Assembly (NCBI RefSeq): GCF_900112085.1 | Contig: NZ_FOJY01000010.1 | Location: 1 to 64,000, forward strand | Source: Acetitomaculum ruminis DSM 5522 | GTDB taxonomy: Bacteria; Bacillota; Clostridia; Lachnospirales; Lachnospiraceae | Direction of reading: 5' to 3' | DNA length: 64,000 nt | Translations under genes and position numbers: made by a program | Shown: positions 16,451 through 24,925 of the stretch, one piece after another | Numbering within the stretch: the first letter of the stretch is position 1 | Layout: each line of letters begins with the position of its first letter | Notes under the pieces: model-generated | The model's database searches: none | Told to the model about the DNA's origin: nothing | Seen by the model: the letters and a program-made list of their open reading frames with translations, nothing else

Positions 16451-17725
16451 TTATTTAAGCCGTTTTTGTTTAAAATTTGCTTTGGCTTTATGTTTTGGAA
16501 GTTTTGTGTAAATGATTTTTTGACTGGAATAGAGGCTGTAATATCCTGATAAAATATAACTTACAGCGGCTGCCAGGGCAAAAAGTAAAATATTTTGACT
16601 TCCGAAAAGTTCAACTCCTAAAATAATTCCTGAAAGGGGACAATTAACCACTCCCACAAAGATACTAACAAGTCCAAGCTGAGCACCTAATGCAATATTA
16701 AATCCTAAAAGTCCGGCTATAAAATTACCAAAGGTTGCCCCTATAAAAAAGGACGGTACGATTTCACCGCCTTTAAAACCACTTCCGATGGTTATGGAGG
16801 TAAGGATAATTTTTAAAAGAAAGGCATATGAAGGCATATCATTACTAAGAGCTCTTTTAACCATATCCATACCTGCACCGTTATAGTCAAAATTTCCATA
16901 GACTATGGTAAAGGCCACAACTATGCATCCACCAATAAATATTCTTAAGTAAAAATCATTGAAATATTTTTGGAATAGTTCTGAAACTTTGTGAAGAATA
17001 ATTATAAAAAGCATACTTACAAAACTGCAAAGTATTATTAAAATCCCTAGTTTAAAATAATCTGAATATTTTATTTCAAAAAGCTTTTCTACCATATATG
17101 AACCATAATTAATGGAGAAAAAATTAGTAATATGAAATGCTGTTAAAGAAGCAATAATACAGGGAAAAAAAGCAGTATAATAAAATGTACCTACGGAGCA
17201 CACCTCAATACTGAAAACAGAAGCAGTAAGAGGGGTTCCAAAAAGTGCTGTAAATAAGGCACTCATTCCGGACATTGTAACAATTTTTATATCATCATCA
17301 GTAAGCTTTAAAAACCTTCCGATACCGGCGCCTATGCTTCCTCCTAATTGTAATGCTGCTCCTTCTCTGCCGGCAGAACCTCCACCAAGATGAGTCAGAA
17401 CGGTAGAAACAAATATTAAAGGTGCCATTTTTAAGGGGATTTCCTCATTGGAATGTAATGAATCAAGTATGAGATTGGTTCCCCTGGGTTTTTGTACTTT
17501 TGTAGCCTTGTAAAAAAATACAATTAAAAGTCCTAAAAAAGGAAGGGAAAAAATCAAATAGGGCTTAAGAGTTCTTAATTCAGTAACAAATTTAAGAGAA
17601 TAAAAAAAAGCAAGCCCCACAAGGCCACATATCCCTCCTGAAAGAAGAGATATGAGAAGCCATTTTATTACAATATAAGAATTAATTTTTAATGTTTTGT
17701 AAAAGTCTTTTAATTTTACTTCCAT
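16451..17725 (-). CDS. CLC-family anion channel/antiporter, CLC-F-like
   Basis: A 424-residue membrane protein with about ten hydrophobic segments. The gating glutamate is Glu121 in HLGGGSAGREGAALQLGG. A second signature, GSGFKGGEIVPSFFIGATFG, lies at about 314-333. In place of the chloride motif GSGIP it has KPRGTNLILDSL at about 79-90. Together with THLGGGSAGREG and GGE.VP.FFIGA this resembles the bacterial CLC-F branch, which exports fluoride against protons. The branch call is by memory of the motifs and is less certain than the CLC call. It is the last gene of a minus-strand unit, 15 bp after the methyltransferase. No fluoride riboswitch was recognised upstream. Confidence 0.82.
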   Translation of the reverse strand: MEVKLKDFYKTLKINSYIVIKWLLISLLSGGICGLVGLAFFYSLKFVTELRTLKPYLIFSLPFLGLLIVFFYKATKVQKPRGTNLILDSLHSNEEIPLKMAPLIFVSTVLTHLGGGSAGREGAALQLGGSIGAGIGRFLKLTDDDIKIVTMSGMSALFTALFGTPLTASVFSIEVCSVGTFYYTAFFPCIIASLTAFHITNFFSINYGSYMVEKLFEIKYSDYFKLGILIILCSFVSMLFIIILHKVSELFQKYFNDFYLRIFIGGCIVVAFTIVYGNFDYNGAGMDMVKRALSNDMPSYAFLLKIILTSITIGSGFKGGEIVPSFFIGATFGNFIAGLLGFNIALGAQLGLVSIFVGVVNCPLSGIILGVELFGSQNILLFALAAAVSYILSGYYSLYSSQKIIYTKLPKHKAKANFKQKRLK

Positions 17726-17740
17726 AAAGCTTTGTCCTTT

Positions 17741-18601
17741 CTAACTAAAGGTTACGCGACATGAAGCACCGCAGGGAAGATAAAGATTACTTTCCTTAAC
17801 CGGCAAACCTATTTCTTCAGATGCCACATGTATATTATAATTTTTTAGCTCAATGGAGGCCATATAGGCCATAACCGATGGGGATAAACCTGTGGTATAG
17901 GAATTTATAAGGAAAAACAGGGGATTTGGACTTAAAAGTTTTGCACAATCGGCAATAAGGGGATGAATGGCATCCTCGATTTTCCATATTTCGCCTTTTG
18001 GACCCCTACCGTAAGATGGCGGATCCATGATTATTCCGTCATAGGTGTTTCCTCGTCTTATTTCTCTTTGGACAAATTTTATGCAATCATCTACCAGCCA
18101 ACGGGTATTTTCTTCTGGTATATCTGATGATAAAGCATTTTCTTTTGCCCAGGTTACCATACCTTTTGAAGCATCTACATGAGTAGTTTTTGCACCGGCT
18201 TTGGCAGCGGCTAAAGTAGCTCCTCCAGTATAGGCAAAGAGGTTTAAAACTTTTATGGGACGGTTTGCATTTTTAATGAGATTACTAAACCAGTCCCAGT
18301 TACAGGCCTGTTCAGGAAAGAGACCTGTATGTTTAAAGCTGAAAGGTTTTAAATTAAAGGTAAGGTCTTTATAATTAATGCTCCACTGCTTAGGCAGGTC
18401 AAAAAATTCCCATTCTCCGCCGCCTTTTTTGCTTCTGTGATAATGAGCATTTGGTTTTTTCCATAATTTATTATTCCGTGGAGTGTTCCAGATTACCTGT
18501 GGATCAGGTCTTACAAGAAAATAATCTCCCCAGCGTTCCAGTTTTTCACCATTACCGGTGTCAAGAATTTCATAATCCTTCCATTCATTGGCAATCCACA
18601 T
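17741..18601 (-). CDS. RlmI-like SAM-dependent methyltransferase
   Basis: A 286-residue protein from ATG at 18601-18599, which has GGAGGAG four bases upstream; a TTG four codons earlier overlaps that site and is unlikely. SAM motif I is LNLFAYTGGATLAAAKAGA (about 117-135), with the acidic end of strand 2 at HVDAS. The catalytic-type motif is IIMDPPSYGRGP (about 190-201). It resembles the catalytic half of RlmI/RlmK-type 23S rRNA cytosine or guanine methyltransferases but has no PUA domain at the N-terminus. The substrate is likely rRNA or another nucleic acid. It sits between rpiB and the CLC gene in one minus-strand operon, starting 14 bases beyond the rpiB stop. Confidence 0.85.
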   Translation of the reverse strand: MWIANEWKDYEILDTGNGEKLERWGDYFLVRPDPQVIWNTPRNNKLWKKPNAHYHRSKKGGGEWEFFDLPKQWSINYKDLTFNLKPFSFKHTGLFPEQACNWDWFSNLIKNANRPIKVLNLFAYTGGATLAAAKAGAKTTHVDASKGMVTWAKENALSSDIPEENTRWLVDDCIKFVQREIRRGNTYDGIIMDPPSYGRGPKGEIWKIEDAIHPLIADCAKLLSPNPLFFLINSYTTGLSPSVMAYMASIELKNYNIHVASEEIGLPVKESNLYLPCGASCRVTFS

Positions 18602-18615
18602 ATTCTCCTCCAAGA

Positions 18616-19068
18616 TTATTTATTATATTTTTTTTCAATATCAGTTATAAGATTTACGCGTCTTTCATGACGGCCACCCTGAAAACTGGCTGAGAAAAAT
18701 GCGTCCAGAATGCTTTTTGCCAGTTCATTTCCCACAACTCTTGCACCCATGGCAATAATATTTGCATTGTTGTGCTCTACGCTTAATCTTGCAGAATAAG
18801 GTTCGGAACAGACTGCTGCACGGATACCCGGTACCTTATTTGCTGAAAGAGAAATACCTATTCCAGTTCCGCATATTAAAACTGCTTTATCGATTTCTCC
18901 GGCAATAAGGCTTTCTGCCACTTCTTGACCTTTTAAAGGATAATCAACTTTTTCTTCCGGATTTTTTGAACCGAAATCAACACATTCGTATCCTTTCTCA
19001 GACATATATTTTAATAGCTCATCTTTTAATTCTACTGCTGCATGATCACAGCCAAAACCTATTTTCAT
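18616..19068 (-). CDS. rpiB: Ribose-5-phosphate isomerase B
   Basis: A 150-residue protein of standard RpiB/LacAB length, interconverting ribulose-5-P and ribose-5-P in the pentose phosphate pathway. The motifs are GCDHAAVELK (Asp8, His9), the catalytic Cys66 in LICGTGIGIS, a SEPYSARLSVEHNNANI block, and GARVVG with the C-terminal GGRHERRV phosphate-binding arginines. The start ATG has GAAAGGACG upstream on the minus strand. It is the first gene of the operon rpiB - methyltransferase - CLC. The 439-bp region upstream is shared with the divergent apbE operon. Confidence 0.95.
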   Translation of the reverse strand: MKIGFGCDHAAVELKDELLKYMSEKGYECVDFGSKNPEEKVDYPLKGQEVAESLIAGEIDKAVLICGTGIGISLSANKVPGIRAAVCSEPYSARLSVEHNNANIIAMGARVVGNELAKSILDAFFSASFQGGRHERRVNLITDIEKKYNK

Positions 19069-19507
19069 GAAAAACGTCCTTTCTTAAATTAATTTTAAAA
19101 ACAGTTGACAAAGCATTATAACATAGATAAGAACATTATAAAACAAGCTTTTTATTTTTAACATAAAAATAATAGAAAAAAACATCTTTAAAAAACTGAT
19201 TAATATTATCAATAAGCAATATAAGCCTTTCATTGACATGTTCGTTAGAAAGATGTTAATATCAGACTGGTTAGAGGTGACTAATCGTTTCCAAAAACAC
19301 CTAGGGTGCATTTTAGGAGCTATGTCTAAGATATTTGCAATCCCCTTTGCAGATTTTGTAAATAGTTTTTGATTTGTTTGTGTTTTGCGTATATAATAGG
19401 TAATGTGTCTAAAGTAATAGGACAGACATAAAAGATTTTTTAAAGAAAAAGCTGGCCTTAAATGGAAAGCAAAGGTCTTTTACATAGTATGGAGGAAACA
19501 GGGAAAA
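19069..19507. other. Divergent intergenic region rpiB/apbE
   Basis: 439 bp without a gene. On the minus strand, TATAAT at 19120-19115 may be the -10 of rpiB. On the plus strand lies the apbE promoter (separate entry). Bases 19330-19365 contain an imperfect dyad (ATATTTGCA ... TGTAAATA). The ~100-nt apbE leader has a small TGTCT/AGACA hairpin (19405-19429). I see no FMN riboswitch conserved bases in it. Confidence 0.5.
19369..19397 (+). promoter_or_regulatory. Promoter of the apbE / FMN-binding operon
   Basis: TTGATT (19369-19374), a 17-bp spacer and TATAAT (19392-19397). Transcription would begin near 19404, about 100 bases before apbE. Confidence 0.65.
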
Positions 19508-20602
19508 ATGAAAAAATTATTATACCTTTTAATTATTTTAGTATGTCTTACAGTAAGCGGATGCTCTTTAAATGGTCAAAAAGAAAAAAATTCTGAGGGA
19601 AGTGTATCTGATAATGTAAACAAATCCCAAAATGATGATTCAAATGAAAATGATACCCAGCCGGTTAGTCAGGAAATTTTTGCAATGGATACCTATATGA
19701 CAGTTACCGCATATGGTAAAAATGCAAAAAAGGCCGTTGATGATGCCGCAAAGGAGATAGAACGCCTTGACAAGCTTCTTTCCACAGGCAGTGATGACAG
19801 CGAAATTGCAAAGATAAATAAAAACAGCAAAGGAGTAGTCTCTGACGATACGGCATATTTATTAAATTATTCGCTGGAATTATATAAAATGACAAATCAT
19901 ATATTTGATATATCCATTTATCCCGTAATGTGTGAATGGGGATTTCCAACAAAAGACTTTAAAGTACCGGATAAAGATACTTTAAATAATCTTTTGAATC
20001 TGGTGGATGCTTCCTCTATTAACTTTGATTCTGAAAGCAATACATTAAGTTTTGCAAAAGAAAACATGGAAATTGACCTGGGAGGTATTGCAAAGGGTTA
20101 TACCTCAGGAAGGATTATGCAGATTTTTAAGGAAGACGGTGTGGAAAGCGGACTGGTAAGCCTTGGAGGAAATGTTCATTTATGCGGAAAAAAGACAGAC
20201 GGAAGTAACTGGAGGGTTGGAATAGAAAATCCTTCAAAGGACGGAAGCTATCTTGGAGTATTAGAAGCAGCAGATACAGCGGTAATAACCTCCGGAGGAT
20301 ACGAAAGATACTTTGAAAAAGACGGTGTAGTTTATCACCATATCATTGATCCGGCTACGGGATACCCTGCCAATTCAGGGCTGACATCTGTCAGCATTAT
20401 CAGCAGGGATGGCACTTTGGCAGACGGACTTTCAACTTCCGTATTTATAATGGGACTTGATAAGGGAATAGAATTTTGGAAAGAACATAAAAATGACTTT
20501 GATATGGTTCTTTTTACAGATGACAAAAAACTATATGTAACAGAGCCCATAGCGGATGCTTTTACCTCTGACTTTGAGATAAATGTTATAAAAGCAGATT
20601 AA
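19508..20602 (+). CDS. apbE: FAD:protein FMN transferase (ApbE), lipoprotein
   Basis: A 364-residue protein with a lipoprotein signal peptide (LTVSGC lipobox, Cys19), an Asn/Ser/Asp-rich linker to about residue 55, and then an ApbE domain: MDTYMTVTAYG, LYKMTNHIFDISIYPV, EIDLGGIAKGYT, GLVSLGGNVHL, and the Mg/catalytic region AVITSGGYERYF ... YHHIIDPATGYP ... DGLSTSVFIMG. ApbE moves FMN from FAD onto a Ser/Thr of target proteins outside the membrane. Its likely targets are the next two genes, which carry eight FMN_bind domains. Forty bases separate it from the first target. MG-type ribosome site ATGGAGGAAAC. Confidence 0.95.
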   Translation: MKKLLYLLIILVCLTVSGCSLNGQKEKNSEGSVSDNVNKSQNDDSNENDTQPVSQEIFAMDTYMTVTAYGKNAKKAVDDAAKEIERLDKLLSTGSDDSEIAKINKNSKGVVSDDTAYLLNYSLELYKMTNHIFDISIYPVMCEWGFPTKDFKVPDKDTLNNLLNLVDASSINFDSESNTLSFAKENMEIDLGGIAKGYTSGRIMQIFKEDGVESGLVSLGGNVHLCGKKTDGSNWRVGIENPSKDGSYLGVLEAADTAVITSGGYERYFEKDGVVYHHIIDPATGYPANSGLTSVSIISRDGTLADGLSTSVFIMGLDKGIEFWKEHKNDFDMVLFTDDKKLYVTEPIADAFTSDFEINVIKAD

Positions 20603-20642
20603 AACTGATTTGGGAATAATATTAAGAAAGGAGTAAGAAAAA

Positions 20643-23213
20643 ATGAAAGATAGGATTAAACTTATCCTGCAACTGTTTCCGGCTTTTATCCTGGCAACTT
20701 GTGCCGCAGTTACGGTATATAACTGGAAAGCGCCTAAACTTCCGGACATACCAAAGGTATTGGCAGAAACCACCAAAGAAGAAGATGGTGGTAAAGTGGA
20801 AAAATTAAGTCTTACAAAAGGAAATTTTGATTTGGAAGATGGAACCTATGAAGGGACAGCTACCGGCTATAAGGGAGAAGTAGCAGTATCAGTAGATGTA
20901 AAGGATAAAAGTATAACAGCCATAAATATTAAAAGTTATGCAGATGATGATGCATTTTTTAACAGGGCAAAAAAAGTTATAGATGAAATGATTTTGGCAC
21001 AGTCCTTTGATGTAGATGTGGTAAGTGGTGCCACCTATAGTTCCAATGGTATCATTGATGCCACAAAAAATGCTCTTACAGGAGAAAAGGGAAGCCAGGT
21101 TGCAGCAGGAGCAGTTACAGCTACTGCCAGTGTTGAAAAGGTGGCTGAGGCAGCAGCTTATAAGGATGGTAGCTATTATGGAAGCGGAAAAGGTTTTAGA
21201 GGAACCACAAAAGTTTTAGTGACCATTCTTGAAGGGAAGATTTCCAATATAGAAATAATCAGTTATCAGGATGATGATGCTTATTTTAATAAAGCAAAAA
21301 GCCTTCTTAATAATATTATTTCAAATCAGACCACTAATGTTGATACAGTAAGCGGAGCAACCTTTAGCTCAAAGGGACTTATTGAGGCAGTAAGAGATGC
21401 TCTTTCACAGGCTGCTGTAGATGGCGGTGTTATTGATAATAATGGAGAAAATTCTGACAATAATAATCAGAATAATAATTCCAAGGATAATGACGACGAC
21501 GACAAGGACTATACCTACAAAGACGGAACTTATGCCGGAAGCGCCCAGGGCTTTGGTGGAGCAGTTAGTGTGTCTGTGGTAGTTAAAAATCATCTTATAA
21601 ATAAAATTAATATTACGGATTGTTCCCATGAAACGCCGGAATATTTTGAAAAAGCAAAGACTGTTACAGATGAAATTATAAAGTCTCAAAGCATAAAAGT
21701 AGATGTGGTAAGTGGAGCAACCTATAGTTCAAACGGAATTATAAATGCAGTAAAAGATGCCTTAAAAAAGGCAAGAATCAATAAAAACGATAATGACGAT
21801 GATGATAATAAACCGGACAAACCAGAAAAACCGGATAAGCCGGATAAACCAGACAAACCGGATGATCCTGATATAGATGATGATGACTACACCTACAAAG
21901 ATGGAACCTATGAAGGAAGTGCAAAGGGCTTTGGTGGAAATGTAAGTGTATCCGTGTTAGTTAAAAATCATCTTATTAAAAAGATAAAAGTTACTGATTC
22001 ATCAGAAGAAACACCGGAATATTTTTCTAAGGCAAAAGCTGTAATAAATGAAATTATAAAATCTCAAAGCACAAAAGTAGATGTGGTAAGTGGAGCAACC
22101 TATAGTTCAAACGGAATTATAAATGCAGTAAAAGATGCCCTAAAAAAAGCAAGAATTAACAAAAATGATGATGACGATGATGATAACAAACCGGACAAAC
22201 CTGATGAACCGGATAATCCACCTTCAGATGTAGTTTACCAAAACGGTACTTACGAGGGAAAAGGGACAGGTTACAATAAAAACGGTCAGATAACAGTAAG
22301 AGTTATTATAGAAAATAATAAAATATCAGCCATAAATCTTGTAAGTAATGGTGGTGATACAAAATTATTCTTTGATAAGGCCTGGAAAATCGTAGATAAC
22401 ATGATTGAAAAGCAGAAAGCTGAAGTTGATACGGTAAGTGGTGCTACCCTTAGTTCCAATGGAATCATTGAGGCTGTAAAAAAAGCTTTGGAAAATTCTG
22501 TAAATGGAATTAAAGTTCCTGATGAACCTGATGAGCCTGACGAACCTGAAAAACCTATAGAAGAAACTGAAACCTACTATGACGGAGTGTATGAAGGTAG
22601 TGCAACAGGATACAGCAAGTCAGCCAAAATTCAGGTTAGTGTAGAAATAGCTGGTGGAAAAATTTCAAAAATCAATCTTATTTCCATGGGACAGGAGACA
22701 AAAAGGTACTTTAACAAAGTTTGGCCCAAAATTCCTAATGCAGTAATAAGCGCTCAATCTACAAAAGTAGATGTGGTAAGTGGTGCAACCTACAGTTCAA
22801 ACGGAGTAATAAATGCCATAAATGAAGCTTTAACTTTGGCTAAAAATCCGCCACAGGAAGAAAAAGAAAGCGTTTATAAAGACGGAAGTTATGATGTTAC
22901 AGTCATTTGTAAGGACAAGCTTGACCAGTTTGATTACATGATACATTTAAAGGTAACCATAGAAAGTGATAGAATTACAAAGCTTGAAGCCTATGGCGAT
23001 TTGTATGAAGGGGGACATGAGATATTTGAAGAAGATAATGATGCTTATTTATATGCAGCCTTAGAGGGTATAAAGGAAAATCTTTTAAACTTTAAAGATA
23101 TATCAGGTCTTAAAGAGGGAGATATAGATATAGTTTCAGGTGCAAGTTATTCTTCAAATGCTTTAATAGAAGGAATTTTTACTGCCTTAAGTCAGGCTGG
23201 GAACAATAATTGA
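20643..23213 (+). CDS. Seven-domain FMN-binding (FMN_bind) surface protein
   Basis: An 856-residue protein anchored by an N-terminal membrane segment (about 8-27), with seven tandem FMN_bind domains outside. Each starts with a DGTYEG/SGKGF-type strand and ends with the flavinylation motif SGAT-x-SS. Acceptor residues are Thr131, Thr240, Thr360, Thr486, Thr602 and Thr716; domain 7 has Ser835 (SGASYSS) and a longer core. Linkers are acidic or Pro-Lys-Asp repeats (for example KPDKPEKPDKPD near 390-402). In the family ApbE links FMN covalently to this Thr, giving an electron wire or carrier outside the membrane. Domains 3 and 4 are near-identical (see repeat entry). The operon context is apbE upstream and a 4Fe-4S membrane protein downstream. 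Confidence 0.93.
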   Translation: MKDRIKLILQLFPAFILATCAAVTVYNWKAPKLPDIPKVLAETTKEEDGGKVEKLSLTKGNFDLEDGTYEGTATGYKGEVAVSVDVKDKSITAINIKSYADDDAFFNRAKKVIDEMILAQSFDVDVVSGATYSSNGIIDATKNALTGEKGSQVAAGAVTATASVEKVAEAAAYKDGSYYGSGKGFRGTTKVLVTILEGKISNIEIISYQDDDAYFNKAKSLLNNIISNQTTNVDTVSGATFSSKGLIEAVRDALSQAAVDGGVIDNNGENSDNNNQNNNSKDNDDDDKDYTYKDGTYAGSAQGFGGAVSVSVVVKNHLINKINITDCSHETPEYFEKAKTVTDEIIKSQSIKVDVVSGATYSSNGIINAVKDALKKARINKNDNDDDDNKPDKPEKPDKPDKPDKPDDPDIDDDDYTYKDGTYEGSAKGFGGNVSVSVLVKNHLIKKIKVTDSSEETPEYFSKAKAVINEIIKSQSTKVDVVSGATYSSNGIINAVKDALKKARINKNDDDDDDNKPDKPDEPDNPPSDVVYQNGTYEGKGTGYNKNGQITVRVIIENNKISAINLVSNGGDTKLFFDKAWKIVDNMIEKQKAEVDTVSGATLSSNGIIEAVKKALENSVNGIKVPDEPDEPDEPEKPIEETETYYDGVYEGSATGYSKSAKIQVSVEIAGGKISKINLISMGQETKRYFNKVWPKIPNAVISAQSTKVDVVSGATYSSNGVINAINEALTLAKNPPQEEKESVYKDGSYDVTVICKDKLDQFDYMIHLKVTIESDRITKLEAYGDLYEGGHEIFEEDNDAYLYAALEGIKENLLNFKDISGLKEGDIDIVSGASYSSNALIEGIFTALSQAGNNN
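21695..22139 (+). repeat. Tandem duplication within the FMN-binding gene
   Basis: Bases 21695-21761 and 22073-22139 are an identical 67-nt stretch 378 nt (126 codons) apart, covering the flavinylation motif of domains 3 and 4. Flanking sequence including the Asp-rich and KARINKN linkers is also very similar. This indicates a recent in-frame domain duplication or gene conversion. Confidence 0.85.
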
Positions 23214-23236
23214 TAATCATATTGAAAGGATAGATA

Positions 23237-23665
23237 ATGAAATCGTTTTTTATAAAACTTAGCAATCTGATTTTGGTTGTAGTGATTTTGCTGGTATATA
23301 ACAATATTGTTGGAGGATATTATGCAAATTATGAAGTAAAAGCAGCTAAGATTAAGGCAAAAATAGAAGCTATTGAAAAAGAAAATTCATCAAAATCTTC
23401 CTATACTGATGGAAATTATCAGGGAAAAGGAAGCGGTTTTGGAGGAGATATAGTAGTAGAGGTTGTAATTAAAAAGGGAAAAATTTCAAAAATCAATGTA
23501 TTATCCCATGATAATGAAGATGATGCCTACTACAATATGGCAAGTGATGTAATATCAGACATTTATGAAGCTCAATCTGCAGATGTAGATACTATAAGTG
23601 GGGCCACCTTTAGTTCAACGGGTATTATAGAAGCGACTAAAGATGCTCTAAGTAAGGCGGTGTAA
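23237..23665 (+). CDS. Single-domain FMN-binding membrane-anchored protein
   Basis: A 142-residue protein with an N-terminal membrane segment (about 8-28), a short helical Lys/Ala/Glu stalk (34-52), and one FMN_bind domain ending in SGATFSS with the predicted FMN-bearing Thr124. GAAAGGATAG lies upstream of ATG 23237, 23 bases after the large FMN protein. It resembles RnfG/NqrC-type small flavoproteins in shape. It could pass electrons between the membrane 4Fe-4S protein (next gene, starting 2 bases after the stop) and the multi-FMN protein. Confidence 0.9.
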   Translation: MKSFFIKLSNLILVVVILLVYNNIVGGYYANYEVKAAKIKAKIEAIEKENSSKSSYTDGNYQGKGSGFGGDIVVEVVIKKGKISKINVLSHDNEDDAYYNMASDVISDIYEAQSADVDTISGATFSSTGIIEATKDALSKAV

Positions 23666-23667
23666 TT

Positions 23668-24549
23668 TTGGATAGCAGTATCAAAAATCCAAAGGGAAAT
23701 TTTTTAAAAAAACTGAAAAAAAAGAAAGCTAAAATAATAAGATTTATAATTCAGATAGTATTTTTTGTAACCATGCCATCAGCTTTTACATCTGCTTTTT
23801 CCGGAGTAAAATACATTTTTAACAGTCTCGGTGCAGGACAAAAGCTGGAAATAACCTCATTTTTACTGGCGCTTATTGCCCTTTGTGCCTACACAGTAGT
23901 TTTTGGAAGATTTTTTTGCGGATATGCCTGTGCATTTGGAAGTTTTGGAGATTACTTATATGAAATTGGACAGTTCGTATCAAAAAAAATAAAAATAAAA
24001 CTTCCACAGATACCTTTAAAAATAAGAAAAGCATTGGATTATTTAAAATATGTCATATTAATAGCAATTTGTGCATTATGTTTTTTAAAACTATATGATA
24101 ATCTAAGAGGCTATAGTCCCTGGGATGTTTTTTCAATGATAACTGCCGGGAATTTTAAGCTTAAAGCCTATATTTTAGGAATTATACTACTTGTTTTAAT
24201 AATAATTGGGATGATATTGCAAGAAAGATTTTTTTGCAGATTTATTTGTCCTATGGGAGCCGTATTTTCACTGCTTCCGGCTATGCCTGTAACTGCTCTT
24301 TTAAGAGATAGACAAAATTGCAGGAAGGGTTGTAAGGCGTGTTTAAAAAAATGCCCTATAGATCTTGAAATAAGTGATATTAAAGAAAAAAATGTTAATG
24401 CAGGCTGCATTCAATGTCAAAAATGCGTCAACATTTGTCCAAAGTCAAATATAAAAAGCCTGATACCTTTTATTAAGGGCAATGAATTGTGGTGGCTGAT
24501 TTCGAGAGCAGCGGTTTTAATGGCCTTGTTAATGGCAGCAGGCATCTGA
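23668..24549 (+). CDS. Membrane 4Fe-4S protein (NosR/PceC/YccM-like polyferredoxin)
   Basis: A 293-residue protein with about five or six membrane segments. Paired Cys motifs FCGYACAFG (Cys84, Cys88) and FCRFICPMG (Cys189, Cys193) sit beside membrane helices, as in the C-terminal half of NosR. Two 4Fe-4S ferredoxin clusters follow: Cys217/221/224/228 (first motif CRKGCKACLKKCP) and Cys246/249/252/256 (CIQCQKCVNICP). It probably carries electrons across the membrane to the flavinylated partners. The first motif has Ala where NosR has Pro (CAFG instead of CPFG). The start is TTG 23668, with AAGGCGG upstream; no closer ATG exists. A final membrane helix ends at the stop. A terminator follows. 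Confidence 0.88.
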   Translation: MDSSIKNPKGNFLKKLKKKKAKIIRFIIQIVFFVTMPSAFTSAFSGVKYIFNSLGAGQKLEITSFLLALIALCAYTVVFGRFFCGYACAFGSFGDYLYEIGQFVSKKIKIKLPQIPLKIRKALDYLKYVILIAICALCFLKLYDNLRGYSPWDVFSMITAGNFKLKAYILGIILLVLIIIGMILQERFFCRFICPMGAVFSLLPAMPVTALLRDRQNCRKGCKACLKKCPIDLEISDIKEKNVNAGCIQCQKCVNICPKSNIKSLIPFIKGNELWWLISRAAVLMALLMAAGI

Positions 24550-24573
24550 TTAAAATTAAATAAGTATAATTTG

Positions 24574-24615
24574 GAACCAGTTATTTTACTTTAAGGTAAT
24601 GTAATTGGTTCTTTT
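24574..24615 (+). terminator. Terminator of the apbE operon
   Basis: GAACCAGTTA pairs with TAATTGGTTC around an 18-nt loop, followed by TTTTGTTT. The 161-bp repeat begins at the end of this T run. Confidence 0.8.
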
Positions 24616-24618
24616 GTT

Positions 24619-24779
24619 TGAACGCAGTGTAAGCAATTCCCCGCTTTAAAAGCGTAAGCTTTAAGTGGGGGTATAAGCTTACTAGTGTCAGAAGGGGTTA
24701 AAGCCCCTTCTGACAGGTGGCACAAAGTGCAACTGCGTTCATGAGGAAGTAGCGAAGCGGATTCCGAATGTCCGCTTTA
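24619..24779 (+). repeat. 161-bp structured interspersed repeat, copy 2
   Basis: Same element as at 8421 and 59844, same orientation, with four or so base changes. In the long arm two changes (C to T at the first CCCCC base and C to T in AAGCGGGG) keep pairing by G-U wobble. One change in the GTGGCAC/GTGCCAC hairpin breaks a pair. It begins right after the terminator of the 4Fe-4S gene. The following 24780-24925 is AT-rich, with no recognisable site except GAAAGGCGA before the next gene. Confidence 0.9.
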
Positions 24780-24925
24780 CAAATTTAAACAAAGTCTAAA
24801 TATAAACTTAAAAAGTATAAAAAAACAGATTTTATATGAAATATAGTACCATTGTACCAAAAATTGTGATATATTACATTCAACAGATTGCGGAAAATAT
24901 TTTTTAGAAAGGCGAGTGAAATAAT

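Noticed and set aside
19398-19507. FMN riboswitch before apbE
   Set aside because: None of the conserved RFN-element bases were found in the short leader.
20643-23213. Tandem repeats read as CRISPR or satellite DNA
   Set aside because: They are coding repeats of FMN_bind domains in frame, with no spacers of the right kind.
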